From Nitrospira sp. (lineage in GTDB: Bacteria; Nitrospirota; Nitrospiria; Nitrospirales; Nitrospiraceae): 64,000 bases of DNA. The DNA is taken from contig CP126122.1 in assembly GCA_030123565.1 (NCBI GenBank), forward strand, positions 3,920,800 to 3,984,799. Direction: 5' to 3'. Under the pieces are notes generated by a model. That model saw nothing but the letters and a program-made list of their open reading frames with translations. It was not told where the DNA came from and made no database searches. Position numbers and translations under genes: made by a program. Positions 53,609 to 63,454 of this stretch are shown here, one piece after another (within the stretch, counting starts at the first letter, position 1; every line of letters starts with the position of its first letter).

Positions 53609-55260
53609 CGCGAGGTCACCTTCGCTATCGCCTCACCGGATGCGGATGGGGGTGCGGATGATGAGGCGGCATGTGGGCTGGTCATCGGTTGTTCCGCGAC
53701 CGGGACGACCTTGGTGATACGGGCGATCAGCGGATCGACTCCTGAGCGGACCACCGAGTAGAGGTGGCCAGGGAAAATGCCGAAGCCGATGCTGACGGTG
53801 ATCATGATCAGGAGCGGCAGGCGATCGACGACCGCCACCGCGTCGTGCGAGTGGCTGTATTTCTCCGCCATCGATCCATAGAACAGGCCGCGCATCATCT
53901 TGAAGAGATAGGCCATGGTCAGCACGATACCCAACACCGCGATCACGACTTGGAAGGGGTATTTGTTCCAACTGCCGACGATGATCATGACTTCGGCGAT
54001 GAAGTTGACCGTGCCGGGCATGCCGATCGAGGCCATGCAGCCGACGACGAAGGCGGCCGAGATGAAGGGCATCCGGTTGGACAGTCCGCCCAGGGAGGGA
54101 ATGTCGCGAGTATGGGTTTGATCGTAGACCCAGCCGGCCATGGCGAACAGCATGCCGGTGGCCATCGCGTGCGCGAACATATAGATCACGGCACCGCTCA
54201 GGCTGATGTAGTCGAGCGCCGCCATGCCGAGGAACACGTAGCCCATGTGGCTGGAACTGGAATAGCCGATCACATACTTGGTGTCCTTCGCGTAGTAGGC
54301 GACCAGTCCTCCGTAAATGATGCTGAAGATGCAGAGGACGGCGGCGATCGGCATGAGTTCCCGGGTCGTCTCGGGCAGTATTTCGAAGGCGACGCGGATG
54401 ATCGAAAAATGCCCGAGTTTCATCAAGACGCCGGCGTGCAACATGCTGGTCGCGGCCGGCGCCGCCGCATGGCCGACGGGGGACCAGGAATGCAGCGGCC
54501 AGATCGGGGCGATCGACGCAAAGCCGAAGAAGATCAACAGCCAGATGAGCGTCGCCAGCGGGCCGGAGAAGTGGGCCTTCTCGCGCAGGACTAAAATATC
54601 GAAGGTGTTGAGTCCCGAAAACTTATAGATGAGCAGAATCCCCATCAAGGCCACGACGGCGAAGGCGGACAGAAACAGGACCAACTTCATGGCCGCGTAT
54701 TCTTTGCTGTTGGCGGCGAAATTGAAAATGAAGCCGACGGAATCCCGCTGCTTGAGGCCTTCGGGGTCGGTCATCTCCAGATACTTCTTCGTGTGGCTGC
54801 CCCACATGCCCAACAGGAGGTACATGGGGATCACGGACATTTCATAGAAGAAATAGAGGAAGAAGAGATCCAGCGACATGAAGACGCCGATGGTCGCGGC
54901 GGCGAGGATCAGGAGCCAGATGTAGAACTCTTTCGTCCGGTCCTTGATGTGCCAGGAAACGAAAATGCCGGCGAAGAGCAGGATCGCGGAGGCCAGCACC
55001 AGAGGGGTCCCGATGCCATCCACCCCGAGATGGAGCGAAATCCCCAATTGGCGGGACCATTCGATCCGTTGAATGAACTGGAAGCCGCCTTTGAGCGAAT
55101 CGTAGGCATAGAAGAGGTACAACGAGGCGATCAACGAGACGCCGGCGGCGCCTACGGCAATGCCTCGGACCAATGAGAGTTGCCGGTTGGAGACGAAGAT
55201 CAGGGCCAAGGCCCCGACAAACGGGGCGAAGAGGATGATGAGTAATGTGTATTCAGCCAT
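53605..55260 (-). CDS. nuoM: Complex I subunit M, second divergent copy
   Basis: 551 residues, a NuoM-type antiporter-like protein. Conserved charged residues in TM5 (FFYEMSVIPMYLLL), TM8 (LHAGVLMKLGHF) and TM12 (NFIAEVMII) are kept, but TM7 reads GFASIAPIWPLHSWSPVGHAAAP, with Ile where NuoM normally has Lys (compare FAFKAPVFPFHTW in the neighbouring copy). The C-terminus has an additional Ser/Ala-rich tail of about 40 residues. Two NuoM genes in one operon define the '2M' complex I, thought to have an extra pumping module. Four bp separate it from the other copy. Confidence 0.93.
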   Translation of the reverse strand: MAEYTLLIILFAPFVGALALIFVSNRQLSLVRGIAVGAAGVSLIASLYLFYAYDSLKGGFQFIQRIEWSRQLGISLHLGVDGIGTPLVLASAILLFAGIFVSWHIKDRTKEFYIWLLILAAATIGVFMSLDLFFLYFFYEMSVIPMYLLLGMWGSHTKKYLEMTDPEGLKQRDSVGFIFNFAANSKEYAAMKLVLFLSAFAVVALMGILLIYKFSGLNTFDILVLREKAHFSGPLATLIWLLIFFGFASIAPIWPLHSWSPVGHAAAPAATSMLHAGVLMKLGHFSIIRVAFEILPETTRELMPIAAVLCIFSIIYGGLVAYYAKDTKYVIGYSSSSHMGYVFLGMAALDYISLSGAVIYMFAHAMATGMLFAMAGWVYDQTHTRDIPSLGGLSNRMPFISAAFVVGCMASIGMPGTVNFIAEVMIIVGSWNKYPFQVVIAVLGIVLTMAYLFKMMRGLFYGSMAEKYSHSHDAVAVVDRLPLLIMITVSIGFGIFPGHLYSVVRSGVDPLIARITKVVPVAEQPMTSPHAASSSAPPSASGEAIAKVTSR

Positions 55261-55264
55261 GGTC

Positions 55265-56824
55265 TTACTCAGCCGGCGCGTGGATGACGGTCTCTACGGA
55301 GGCCACTTTGGCGCGATCCAGCCGGTCCACGAGGGCTTGAATCGATCCGTTCATCATTCTCAGGAAGGGCGACGGGTAGAGGCCGATCCACAAGATCATG
55401 ATCGACAACGACAGGGCTATGGCGACCTCCCGCATCTGTAAATCCTTGATCGCCGCCGAGACGTTCTTGGTCAGGGGCCCGAGCATCGCCCGTTCGTAAT
55501 ACCAGAGGAAATAGGCCGCCCCGAAGATGATGCCGAGGACGGCCACGGCTCCATACCACCACTTGGCCTTGAAGGCGCCGAGCAGAATCAGGAATTCGCC
55601 GACAAATCCATTGGTGCCCGGCAGTCCGATGGAGGCCATGCCGATCAGCAGGAGAAAGGTGGCGAGGAGTGGGACCTGTTTCGCGAAGCCTCCGAAGGCG
55701 GAGAGGTGGGAACTTTGTTGCCTGGTCGAGAGAAAGCCCGCCATGAAAAACAGGCCGGCGGTGCTGAACCCCAGGTTGATCATGGTCAACAGGCTGCCCT
55801 GCAGGCCTTGAAAGTTCAGGGCAAAGAGCCCCACCACGACAAAGCCGAGGTGGCTGATGCTGCTGAAGGCGAGGAGGCGTTTGAAGTCCGGTTGCACCAG
55901 CGCGATCACGGCCCCATAGAGAATGGCGGCGAGGCCCAGCACCATGACGACGGAGACCACCCCTTCGCTCTTCGAGGCATCCGGGAGCAGAGGGAAGGTG
56001 AAGCGCAGGAATCCATAGGTGCCCAATTTCATGCCTGCCAGCATGACCGCCATGCCGATCGGCCCTTCAACCAGCGCGTCGGGAAGCCAGGTATGGAAGG
56101 GGAACACCGGCGCCTTGAAGGCGAACCCCATGAACATGAGCCAGAAGATCAGAATTTGTTGGGAGAGGGGGATCGGGACCGACAGCAACTCCAGCAGGTC
56201 GAACGAATAGACATGTTCGAGGTGATGGGTCACGGCCCACTGGTGATAGTTGATGTCGAGCAACGCGATGCCCACCAGCATGAAGACACTGCCCAGCAAC
56301 GTGTAGAGCACGTACTTGAGCGCCGCATAATGCCGTTCCGCCCCCCCGCCCCACAACTTGATCAGGAAATAGCTGGGGATGAGCATGAGTTCCCAGAAGA
56401 CGAAGAACAGGATCAGGTCGATGGAAACGAAGATTCCGATCGTAGTGGTCTCCAGCGCCAACAGCGCCATGAAGTACAGGCGTACCTGGTTGCGCACCGT
56501 ATCCCAGGAATAGATGATGACCAGGACGGTGAGAAAGGCGGTGAGACCCACGAAGAGCACACTGATGCCGTCGACGGCCAGGTGGTACCCGATCCCGAGC
56601 GCCGGCAGCCAGCGCGCATGTTCGGCAAACTGCATCGCCGCCGAATCCGGCACGAAGCGCAGCAGAACGAGGATCGCCAGGGCCATTTCCAGCAGGGAAA
56701 TACCCAAGGCGGTCGTTTTGACCAGATCTTCGTTGTCGATCAGCCAGAGGACGGCGGCTCCCGCCAACGGAAGGAAGATCAGGTACGAGAGGATGGGGAA
56801 ACCAAAACTGAATTCTTCAAGCAT
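55265..56824 (-). CDS. nuoM: Complex I subunit M, canonical copy
   Basis: 519 residues with the full set of family features: VFWELMLIPSYFLI (TM5 Glu), GFAFKAPVFPFHTWLPDALVEGP (TM7 Lys), MLAGMKLGTYGFLRF (TM8 Lys), GLPGTNGFVGEFLIL (TM12 Glu). Proton-translocating subunit. 24 bp downstream of nuoL. Confidence 0.95.
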   Translation of the reverse strand: MLEEFSFGFPILSYLIFLPLAGAAVLWLIDNEDLVKTTALGISLLEMALAILVLLRFVPDSAAMQFAEHARWLPALGIGYHLAVDGISVLFVGLTAFLTVLVIIYSWDTVRNQVRLYFMALLALETTTIGIFVSIDLILFFVFWELMLIPSYFLIKLWGGGAERHYAALKYVLYTLLGSVFMLVGIALLDINYHQWAVTHHLEHVYSFDLLELLSVPIPLSQQILIFWLMFMGFAFKAPVFPFHTWLPDALVEGPIGMAVMLAGMKLGTYGFLRFTFPLLPDASKSEGVVSVVMVLGLAAILYGAVIALVQPDFKRLLAFSSISHLGFVVVGLFALNFQGLQGSLLTMINLGFSTAGLFFMAGFLSTRQQSSHLSAFGGFAKQVPLLATFLLLIGMASIGLPGTNGFVGEFLILLGAFKAKWWYGAVAVLGIIFGAAYFLWYYERAMLGPLTKNVSAAIKDLQMREVAIALSLSIMILWIGLYPSPFLRMMNGSIQALVDRLDRAKVASVETVIHAPAE

Positions 56825-56848
56825 CGTGTGTCCAGAAAATCAGCGTCG

Positions 56849-58852
56849 TCAGCGTGACGAATAGCCGGTTGAACCGGTCCCGGTCCAGATCAAGAGAATG
56901 ACGTGAACGAGAATAAACAGTCCGGCCACGATGATGGCCGCGTAATGGTGCACCATGCCGGTTTGGAGCCGCCGCCAGGAGCGGGCCAGCAGGTGGTTCG
57001 CATAGCCGATGATATTCAAGAACCCATAGATGACGTATTTTTCGGTCCAGGTGATGGCGGCAGAGCCGACGTCGGCTCCCCGGTCGACTGACCGGATCAG
57101 GCCGTCGATGATGGTCCGATCGAACCAGTCCAAGAGCCGGCCCAATCGCTTCGTGGGTTCCACGAACAGCTGGTCATAGAGTTCGTCCACATAATATTTG
57201 TTGAGCAGGGTCGTGTAGACGCCGGGCATGCGTGCGGCCAAAGCGTCGGCCGCCGTGGAATGTCCGCCGTAGAAATAATGGGCGAGGCCCCAGCCGAGCA
57301 GCGCAATGACGGTCGCCGTTCCCATCAAACCGATCACCAGAGCCGGGGCTGCGGCATGTTCTTCACCCGCCACACTTGCCACGGAATGGAGGAAGTGATG
57401 GAACCAGCCGTTTTCCGGCGGAACGCCCGGGAAACCGCCGATGACGGACAATGTCGCCAGCACGACCAGGGGGCCGATCATCACCATCGGGGATTCGTGC
57501 ACATGTTCGGCGGTATGGTGGTCCAGCCTCGAAGTTCCATAAAACGTCAGGTAAGTCAGCCGGAACATATAAAACGACGTCAGGAAGGCGCCGACCGCTG
57601 CCATGCCGTAGAGCAGATAGTGGTGGTGGACGAAGGCATGGCCCATGATCTCGTCCTTGCTCCAGAATCCCGCCAAGGGCGGAATGCCTGCGATCGCGAT
57701 CGTGCCGATCAGGAAGAGCGTGTGTGTCCAAGGAATTTTCGATTTCAGGGCGCCCATCTTGCGGATATCCTGCTCACCGGACAGCGCATGGATGACCGAG
57801 CCGGCGGACAGGAAGAGCAGGGCCTTGAAGAAGGCGTGGGTCATCAGGTGAAAGACCGCGGCGGTATAGGCACCGAGGCCGCACCCGAGGAACATGTATC
57901 CGAGCTGGCTCACGGTGGAATAGGCCAGGACCCGCTTGATGTCTGTTTGCACAAGCCCGATGGTGGCGGCAAAGAGCGCCGTGAGTCCGCCGATCCAAGC
58001 GACGGTCGTCATGGCGACCGGGGACATGTCGAATATCACGTGATTGCGGACGATCATGTAGACGCCGGCCGTGACCATCGTGGCGGCGTGGATGAGGGCG
58101 CTGACCGGGGTCGGGCCTTCCATCGCATCGGGCAACCAGGTATAGAGCGGAAGCTGTGCGGACTTTCCGACGGCGCCGATCAACAGGCAGAGTGCGATGG
58201 CGGTCGCCATTTCAGGCGAGAGTTGGGCGGCATTCTGCATGACCTGGGTGTAGTCGAGCGTGCGGAAATTCACGAACACCAGGAAGATCGCCAAGAGAAA
58301 TCCTGCATCGCCGATCCGATTGACCACGAAGGCCTTCGTGGCCGCTTTGGCGGCGGACACCTTGTCGTAGTAGTAGCCGATCAAGAGATAGGAGCAGAGC
58401 CCGACGCCTTCCCACCCGATGAACAGGACGACATAGTTGTTGCCCATCACCAGCAACAACATCGAGACCATAAAGAGGTTCATGTACACGAAGAACCGCG
58501 TGAAGCCGGACTCTCCGTGCATGTATCCCACGGAATAGACGTGAATCAGGAACCCCACCCCCGTGATGACCAGCAACATGATGCAGGTGAGGGGATCGAT
58601 CAGAAAGGCGAGGTTAATCGTGAGGTCGCCGCCGAAGATCCACTTGTAGGCGACCACCTCGCGGGCGGCTCCCGTTTTCAAGGTGTCGGTGAAGACCGCC
58701 AGCGTGCAGAGGAATGAGAGCAGGACGGAGCCCCAGGCGAAACGGTGCGCCAGGTCGTGGGAATACCGATGCCCGAAGAGGCCGTTCACCAGGACGGCCA
58801 TCAACGGAAACACGACAATCAGTTTGACGATCAGATCGATGGGGTCCGACAC
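56849..58852 (-). CDS. nuoL: Complex I subunit L
   Basis: 667 residues, about 50 more than the E. coli protein. Core motifs: GWEGVGLCSYLLIGYYY, GAVGKSAQLPLYTWLPDAMEGPTPVSALIHAATMV and MTHAFFKALLFLSAGSVIH. The C-terminal part (from about 545) should form the long lateral helix and final anchor; the extra length sits largely in this half, as expected if the helix must span an additional NuoM. One base separates it from nuoK. Confidence 0.95.
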   Translation of the reverse strand: MSDPIDLIVKLIVVFPLMAVLVNGLFGHRYSHDLAHRFAWGSVLLSFLCTLAVFTDTLKTGAAREVVAYKWIFGGDLTINLAFLIDPLTCIMLLVITGVGFLIHVYSVGYMHGESGFTRFFVYMNLFMVSMLLLVMGNNYVVLFIGWEGVGLCSYLLIGYYYDKVSAAKAATKAFVVNRIGDAGFLLAIFLVFVNFRTLDYTQVMQNAAQLSPEMATAIALCLLIGAVGKSAQLPLYTWLPDAMEGPTPVSALIHAATMVTAGVYMIVRNHVIFDMSPVAMTTVAWIGGLTALFAATIGLVQTDIKRVLAYSTVSQLGYMFLGCGLGAYTAAVFHLMTHAFFKALLFLSAGSVIHALSGEQDIRKMGALKSKIPWTHTLFLIGTIAIAGIPPLAGFWSKDEIMGHAFVHHHYLLYGMAAVGAFLTSFYMFRLTYLTFYGTSRLDHHTAEHVHESPMVMIGPLVVLATLSVIGGFPGVPPENGWFHHFLHSVASVAGEEHAAAPALVIGLMGTATVIALLGWGLAHYFYGGHSTAADALAARMPGVYTTLLNKYYVDELYDQLFVEPTKRLGRLLDWFDRTIIDGLIRSVDRGADVGSAAITWTEKYVIYGFLNIIGYANHLLARSWRRLQTGMVHHYAAIIVAGLFILVHVILLIWTGTGSTGYSSR

Positions 58853-58853
58853 G

Positions 58854-59156
58854 TTACCACTTCAACAGGTTCATTTCATCCACGTTGGTCGAGATCTTGC
58901 CGCGGAAGACGACGATGATGATGGCCAGCCCGATCGCCGCTTCGCCTGCCGCGATGGCGATGCTGAACAGGGCCACGATCTGACCCTGCATGGATTCGAG
59001 ATAATGGGAGAAGGCGACCAGGTTGATGTTGGCGGCGTTCAGCATGATCTCGACGGACATCAGCACGATGATGAAATTGCGTCGGATCAGCACCCCGAGC
59101 AACCCCGTCACAAATAGAATCACACTCACGGTGACATATGCAGAAAGAGGAATCAT
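58854..59156 (-). CDS. nuoK: Complex I subunit K
   Basis: 100 residues, three helices, with the conserved Glu residues in SVEIMLNAANINLVAF and AAGEAAIGLAIII. Quinone-proximal membrane subunit. It starts 7 bp after the end of the embedded SMR gene. Confidence 0.96.
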   Translation of the reverse strand: MIPLSAYVTVSVILFVTGLLGVLIRRNFIIVLMSVEIMLNAANINLVAFSHYLESMQGQIVALFSIAIAAGEAAIGLAIIIVVFRGKISTNVDEMNLLKW

Positions 59157-59163
59157 AGGTCCG

Positions 59164-59480
59164 TTACGAACTCGAAAGCTTCAGAGACACGATGCCTGTA
59201 ATGATCAGCACGATGCCGAAAATCCTCCATCCGTCCCGCGATTCTCCAAACAGGACCATACCTAAAATCGCGGTACCAGCGGCACCGATTCCAGTCCAAA
59301 TCGCATATCCGGTTCCCACAGGAATGGTTTTCAGTGCCACCGCCAGCAACCACACGCTTAACAGCATCGACACGGTGAACAGGGCGGTCGGCCACAGGCG
59401 CGAAAACCCTCCGTGTACTTCAAAGCAATGGCCCACCCGATTTCAAAAATGCTGGCCACCACTAAATAGACCCACGCCAT
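59164..59480 (-). pseudogene. SMR transporter gene (SugE/Gdx type), one-base frameshift
   Basis: From the ATG at 59480 the frame encodes MAWVYLVVASIFEIGWAIAL followed by KYTEGF, the classic SMR start with the essential Glu. The continuation SRLWPTALFTVSMLLSVWLL ... PVGTGYAIWTGIGAAGTAILG ... LFGES is in the next frame. The break is at a run of four T (complement of 59403-59406); a fifth T would restore 105 residues, the normal SMR length. The sequence is closest to the guanidinium-exporting Gdx/SugE branch rather than EmrE. Homopolymer position makes an assembly indel quite possible. It is embedded between nuoJ (9 bp) and nuoK (7 bp). Confidence 0.85.
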
Positions 59481-59489
59481 GGTCCGCTC

Positions 59490-60014
59490 CTAACGATCGG
59501 TGTTCCGTTTGGCTAGGGTTGGGGTTTTGGCCAGGACAATAGCGCCGACGATTGCCGCCGTCAGGAACATCCCTATGATCTCGAATTGCAGTAAGTACTC
59601 GCTGAACATCTTGAGTCCGACGGCGTGCGCGTCTCCATGCTGCAGGATCGCCGCCGCCGGCGCATCGCCCTTTGCGCCACCGAACGGCGATCGCGCCAGC
59701 AAAAAAATGAGATACAACAATCCTATAGCCGCGGGCGCGAGTAGATAGGGCGTTTTGGCGTGGAAATAGCGGTCGTCCGTCTTGAGGTTCAACAGCATGA
59801 GGACGAACAGATACAGGACCAAGATGGCTCCGGCGTAGACGATCACTTGGACCGCCCACAGGAACTCGGCGTTCAGCATGATGAACAGGCCCGAGACGTG
59901 GAGGAGCAGGGCCAGGAGCGCCAAGCCGCACTGCACCGGGTTCTTCAGCGCCACGGTCAAAATGCCGGCGACAATACTTACCACTGCGAAATACATGAAA
60001 AACACGAAGGCCAT
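59490..60014 (-). CDS. nuoJ: Complex I subunit J
   Basis: 174 residues with five hydrophobic helices; MFSEYLLQFEIIGMFLTAAIVGAIVL and QVIVYAGAILVLYLFVLMLL are the conserved NuoJ segments. Membrane subunit adjoining the quinone site. 11 bp after nuoI. Confidence 0.94.
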   Translation of the reverse strand: MAFVFFMYFAVVSIVAGILTVALKNPVQCGLALLALLLHVSGLFIMLNAEFLWAVQVIVYAGAILVLYLFVLMLLNLKTDDRYFHAKTPYLLAPAAIGLLYLIFLLARSPFGGAKGDAPAAAILQHGDAHAVGLKMFSEYLLQFEIIGMFLTAAIVGAIVLAKTPTLAKRNTDR

Positions 60015-60025
60015 AACGGTGCGGC

Positions 60026-60637
60026 TCAGCTCAAGTGTTTGGGTTGTGACTGTGTGGGTTTGAGAACCGACTGCGGAAAGTAATAACGGTACTCACGGCT
60101 CTCGTCCGAATTTTTTTCCTGGTTATGGGCATACAGATATTTTTTGGCGTCCGCGAGATGGCGTTCGCCGATCTCGTAGAGGCGTCTTTTGTCGAACAGG
60201 AGGGTGCGTTTGTCGTGGGTGGAGTATTCGTACATCTTGGTCATCGCCAGCGCGTTGACGGGGCAAGCTTCCACGCAGTAGCCGCAAAACACGCATTTGG
60301 TGATGTCGATATAAAACTCCGTGGCATAACGCTGCAGGGGGCGGTCGGCGTCTTCGTGGCTGATGACCTTGATGCATCGAGAGGGGCAGGCCGCCTCGCA
60401 AAGATCGCAACCCACGCAACGTTCCCGTCCGTCGTCGTAGCGGAGCAGGCCGAGCGCACCGCGATGACCGTCCGGAATGGTCCGCTGTTCGCGCGGATAT
60501 TGAAACGTGATGGGTTTGTGGAACATGTGCTTGAAGGTGACCTTCATGGCGTCCCAGATTTCATAGAACAACGCCGCTTGCAGAATTTTTTTGGTCAAAT
60601 CTCCGACACCCATTCCCATCACCTCTGGCGGCATCAA
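60026..60637 (-). CDS. nuoI: Complex I subunit I (two 4Fe-4S clusters)
   Basis: 203 residues. Two ferredoxin-type motifs, CVGCDLCEAACPSRC and CVFCGYCVEACPVNA, bind clusters N6a and N6b that pass electrons towards quinone. The start may be residue 1 or the Met at 7. nuoG ends 20 bp upstream; nuoH, normally placed here, is absent. Confidence 0.95.
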   Translation of the reverse strand: MMPPEVMGMGVGDLTKKILQAALFYEIWDAMKVTFKHMFHKPITFQYPREQRTIPDGHRGALGLLRYDDGRERCVGCDLCEAACPSRCIKVISHEDADRPLQRYATEFYIDITKCVFCGYCVEACPVNALAMTKMYEYSTHDKRTLLFDKRRLYEIGERHLADAKKYLYAHNQEKNSDESREYRYYFPQSVLKPTQSQPKHLS

Positions 60638-60657
60638 AAAGACGGACGAGCTTACTC

Positions 60658-63366
60658 TTACGCACCGACCTTTTCAATATTCACGCGCGTGGACTTGAAG
60701 TACGGCACTCCCGTCGTTGCATCTGCCTCCACGGCCATCAAATCTTTCACCGGCGGCTCGTTGAAATGTTCCGGGAAGAAACAAGACCCGGGCAGGACGT
60801 CGGGATCCGCCTTCACACCCAACTGCACGGAGCCCTGTTGGGACGTCAGGCGAACGGTGGATTGTTCGTTCAGCCCGAGCTGCTGCAGGTCGGCCGGGTT
60901 CATCCGCACACGCCCGCTGTTCGGTTCGATGTTGATCAGGCCCGAGGCCCGCGTAGACATTTTCCCGGAGTGATAAAGCACCTGTCCGGTCAGCAGGGTG
61001 AAGGGCCGCGCCTGATCGTTCGATAGACGAGCCGTCGCCTGGCCGCGATACCGATTCGCCACCTCAGCGGCATAGCTGTTGGACAGGTAGGCGTCCGCCG
61101 ACGGCGAGACGCGACGGGGCTGGCCGAGATTGTAATAGCCCGGGAGCAGTTTCATGATTTCGTTCTGGACGTCTTGCGCGGATTCATAGGGCCAGTCGTA
61201 TCCGAGGCCGTTGGCCAACGCGGTCATAATATGCCAATCCGGCAGGCTCTCACCGACCGGGTCGAGCGCCTGGCGCACACGCAGGACCTTGCCTTCAAGA
61301 TTGGTGAAGGTGCCGTCTTTCTCGGCGTAGGTCGCAGCGGGGAGGACGATGTGCGCCATCCGGCCTGTTTCGGTCAAGAAGGGATCTTGGACGATCAGGA
61401 GTTGTAATTTTTCAAGTGTGCCCTTCACGTCCATGGAGGCGGGCAAGGTCGCCAAGGGGTTTTCCCCGATCACGTAGAGGGCCTTGATTTGGCCGTTCCG
61501 TATACGTGCCAGAATCTCCAGGAGATTGGCCCCGCTGCCGGAGGCCGGCAGGGTCACGTCCCAGGCCTTGCCGAATCGTTCCCTTGCGCCCGGGTCGTCG
61601 AAACGCGCCTGGCCGGGAAGGAACTCCGGCGCCACACCCATGTCGACCGCGCCCTGTTCGTTGATTTCTTCGGTCACCGTCGTGACACCGCACCCCGGTC
61701 GGCCCAATTTGCCGGTCACCCACGCGAGGTCGATGAGCTTAAGGACATTCTGGTATCCGTTCAGCCGGCGGACGATGCCTTCCGCGCACAACGCCACCGC
61801 GCGCGGCGCCTCCGCGAAGATGGCCGCCGCTTCTCGAATCTGTTCGACCGAAATACCGGTCTGTGCGGAGACGCGGTCCAGCGACACCTGGTCCAGCGCC
61901 TGCTTCAGCGCGGCGAATGCTTGCGGATGCCTGGCCGTGCCGCTCTCATCGATCAAGTCCTGCTCGATCACCGATTTGACAAGCCCGTCGATCAGCAGCG
62001 CTTCGGTGCCCGGTTTCACCAACAACGGGTGCGAGGCAAGTTGCGCGATGTTGGTATTGGCCGAGTCCACGACGATGACCTGGGCGTTGTAAACCCGGAT
62101 CGCCTCCTTGATACGGACGGAGGTCAACGGATTGGTTTCCGTGATGTTGGAGCCGATCACGAGCACGGCTTTGGCTTTGGTCAGGTCTTCCCAATCATTG
62201 AGCGGCCGGCCGATGCCGACGGCATGGCGCACGGCATGGACGTAATTCAGATGGCCGTAGCGGGCACTGCTGTCGAGTTGATTTGTCCTGAACCCGGCGC
62301 GCATGAGCTTCTGGAACAGGTAGAGTTCCTCGTTGGTGCAACGGGCGGTGATGAGCCCGGCGATCGATTCCGGCCCGTGTTTGCGATGGATTTCTGACAG
62401 CCGATCGATCAGGGTCTGCATGCTGTCGAGCCAGGGCGTTTCCGTCAACGTCTCGCCCTTGCGGACAAGGGGCTGCCGAAGTCGTTGCTCACTGTCGATA
62501 TATTGAAACCCGAACCGCCCTCGAACACAGAGCCCACCATGCCCCTTGGCGGTTTCCGCCCGGTCGCCCCATTTATTCTTCCAGGACAGCGGCGAGGTGA
62601 CGCGAACCACTTCGGTGTCTTTGGTTTCGAGATGCATCTGGCAGCCGTCACCGCAATAATTGCAGGTGGTCGTGGTTTTCTTCATCTGCCACGGCTTGTA
62701 GAGGTATTTGGAATACTTGTTCGTGATGGCGCCGACGGGGCACACGGCCAGGCAATCGCCGCAGAATTCGCAAGAGAGCGGTTGATCGCCCTTGGCGACG
62801 ACCTGGTTGAAGCCGCCCTTCTTCATGAACTGCAAGGCGTCGATCATCAAGACGTCTTTGCAGACGTTGATGCACTCGGCGCAGGCGATGCAGCGATTCA
62901 TGTTGAAATCGAGCACCAGGCTCCGCGTGTCTTCGGGGATGAACTTTTGCTTGGCGTTGGCGAGGTTCGTCACGCCGTGCTGAAACGCCATATCCTGGAG
63001 TTCGCAATGGCCGTCGGCGTCGCAGACGGGGCAGTCCAATGGGTGGACGGACAGGTGCTTCTCGACCGCTTTTTTTCTGGCCGCAAATAGATCCTCGCCC
63101 TCCGTACGGATGACCATGCCGGCCGTGGCTTTGGCGGTGCAGGACCGGACCGGGGCCTTTTTCCCTTCCTGCATGACCAGGCACATGCCGCAGGAGCCGA
63201 AGGGATCGAAGGTATAGTGGTAGCACATGGCGGGAATGATCTTGCCCGTGCTGGCAATGACGTCATAGAGTGAAACACCGTCTTTGGCCGTTACCGTCCG
63301 TCCGTCGATGGACAGTTCGATCGTGGCGGCTTCGACGTCCGGATTGGTCGCTGGTTTCAAACCCAT
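60658..63366 (-). CDS. nuoG: Complex I subunit G (iron-sulfur, molybdopterin-oxidoreductase fold)
   Basis: 902 residues. N-terminal 2Fe-2S domain (FDPFGSCGMCLV and later Cys), the His-ligated 4Fe-4S motif HPLDCPVCDADGHCELQ, two ferredoxin-like motifs (CIACAECINVCK, CEFCGDCLAVCP), another 4Fe-4S segment (TTTCNYCGDGCQMHL), then the molybdopterin-type domains without obvious cofactor use. It collects electrons in the peripheral arm. Its usual partners nuoE and nuoF, which hold the NADH/FMN site, are not between it and nuoD. Confidence 0.95.
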   Translation of the reverse strand: MGLKPATNPDVEAATIELSIDGRTVTAKDGVSLYDVIASTGKIIPAMCYHYTFDPFGSCGMCLVMQEGKKAPVRSCTAKATAGMVIRTEGEDLFAARKKAVEKHLSVHPLDCPVCDADGHCELQDMAFQHGVTNLANAKQKFIPEDTRSLVLDFNMNRCIACAECINVCKDVLMIDALQFMKKGGFNQVVAKGDQPLSCEFCGDCLAVCPVGAITNKYSKYLYKPWQMKKTTTTCNYCGDGCQMHLETKDTEVVRVTSPLSWKNKWGDRAETAKGHGGLCVRGRFGFQYIDSEQRLRQPLVRKGETLTETPWLDSMQTLIDRLSEIHRKHGPESIAGLITARCTNEELYLFQKLMRAGFRTNQLDSSARYGHLNYVHAVRHAVGIGRPLNDWEDLTKAKAVLVIGSNITETNPLTSVRIKEAIRVYNAQVIVVDSANTNIAQLASHPLLVKPGTEALLIDGLVKSVIEQDLIDESGTARHPQAFAALKQALDQVSLDRVSAQTGISVEQIREAAAIFAEAPRAVALCAEGIVRRLNGYQNVLKLIDLAWVTGKLGRPGCGVTTVTEEINEQGAVDMGVAPEFLPGQARFDDPGARERFGKAWDVTLPASGSGANLLEILARIRNGQIKALYVIGENPLATLPASMDVKGTLEKLQLLIVQDPFLTETGRMAHIVLPAATYAEKDGTFTNLEGKVLRVRQALDPVGESLPDWHIMTALANGLGYDWPYESAQDVQNEIMKLLPGYYNLGQPRRVSPSADAYLSNSYAAEVANRYRGQATARLSNDQARPFTLLTGQVLYHSGKMSTRASGLINIEPNSGRVRMNPADLQQLGLNEQSTVRLTSQQGSVQLGVKADPDVLPGSCFFPEHFNEPPVKDLMAVEADATTGVPYFKSTRVNIEKVGA

Positions 63367-63454
63367 TGAGTTACCTCAGGTCAGAAGTAAAAGGGCAAAA
63401 GTAAAAAATCTGCGGCCTCACTTTTTCCTTCCTACTTCGCACTTTGTCCTTGGC

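Noticed and set aside
55706-56857. 383-codon frame antisense to nuoM and similar long antisense frames in the nuo operon
   Set aside because: His/Glu/Gln-rich, charged translations without any motif; shadows of hydrophobic nuo genes.
59164-59436. SMR gene read as an intact 90-residue protein from GTG
   Set aside because: The true N-terminus with the essential Glu lies in the other frame up to 59480; the short form would lack the first helix.
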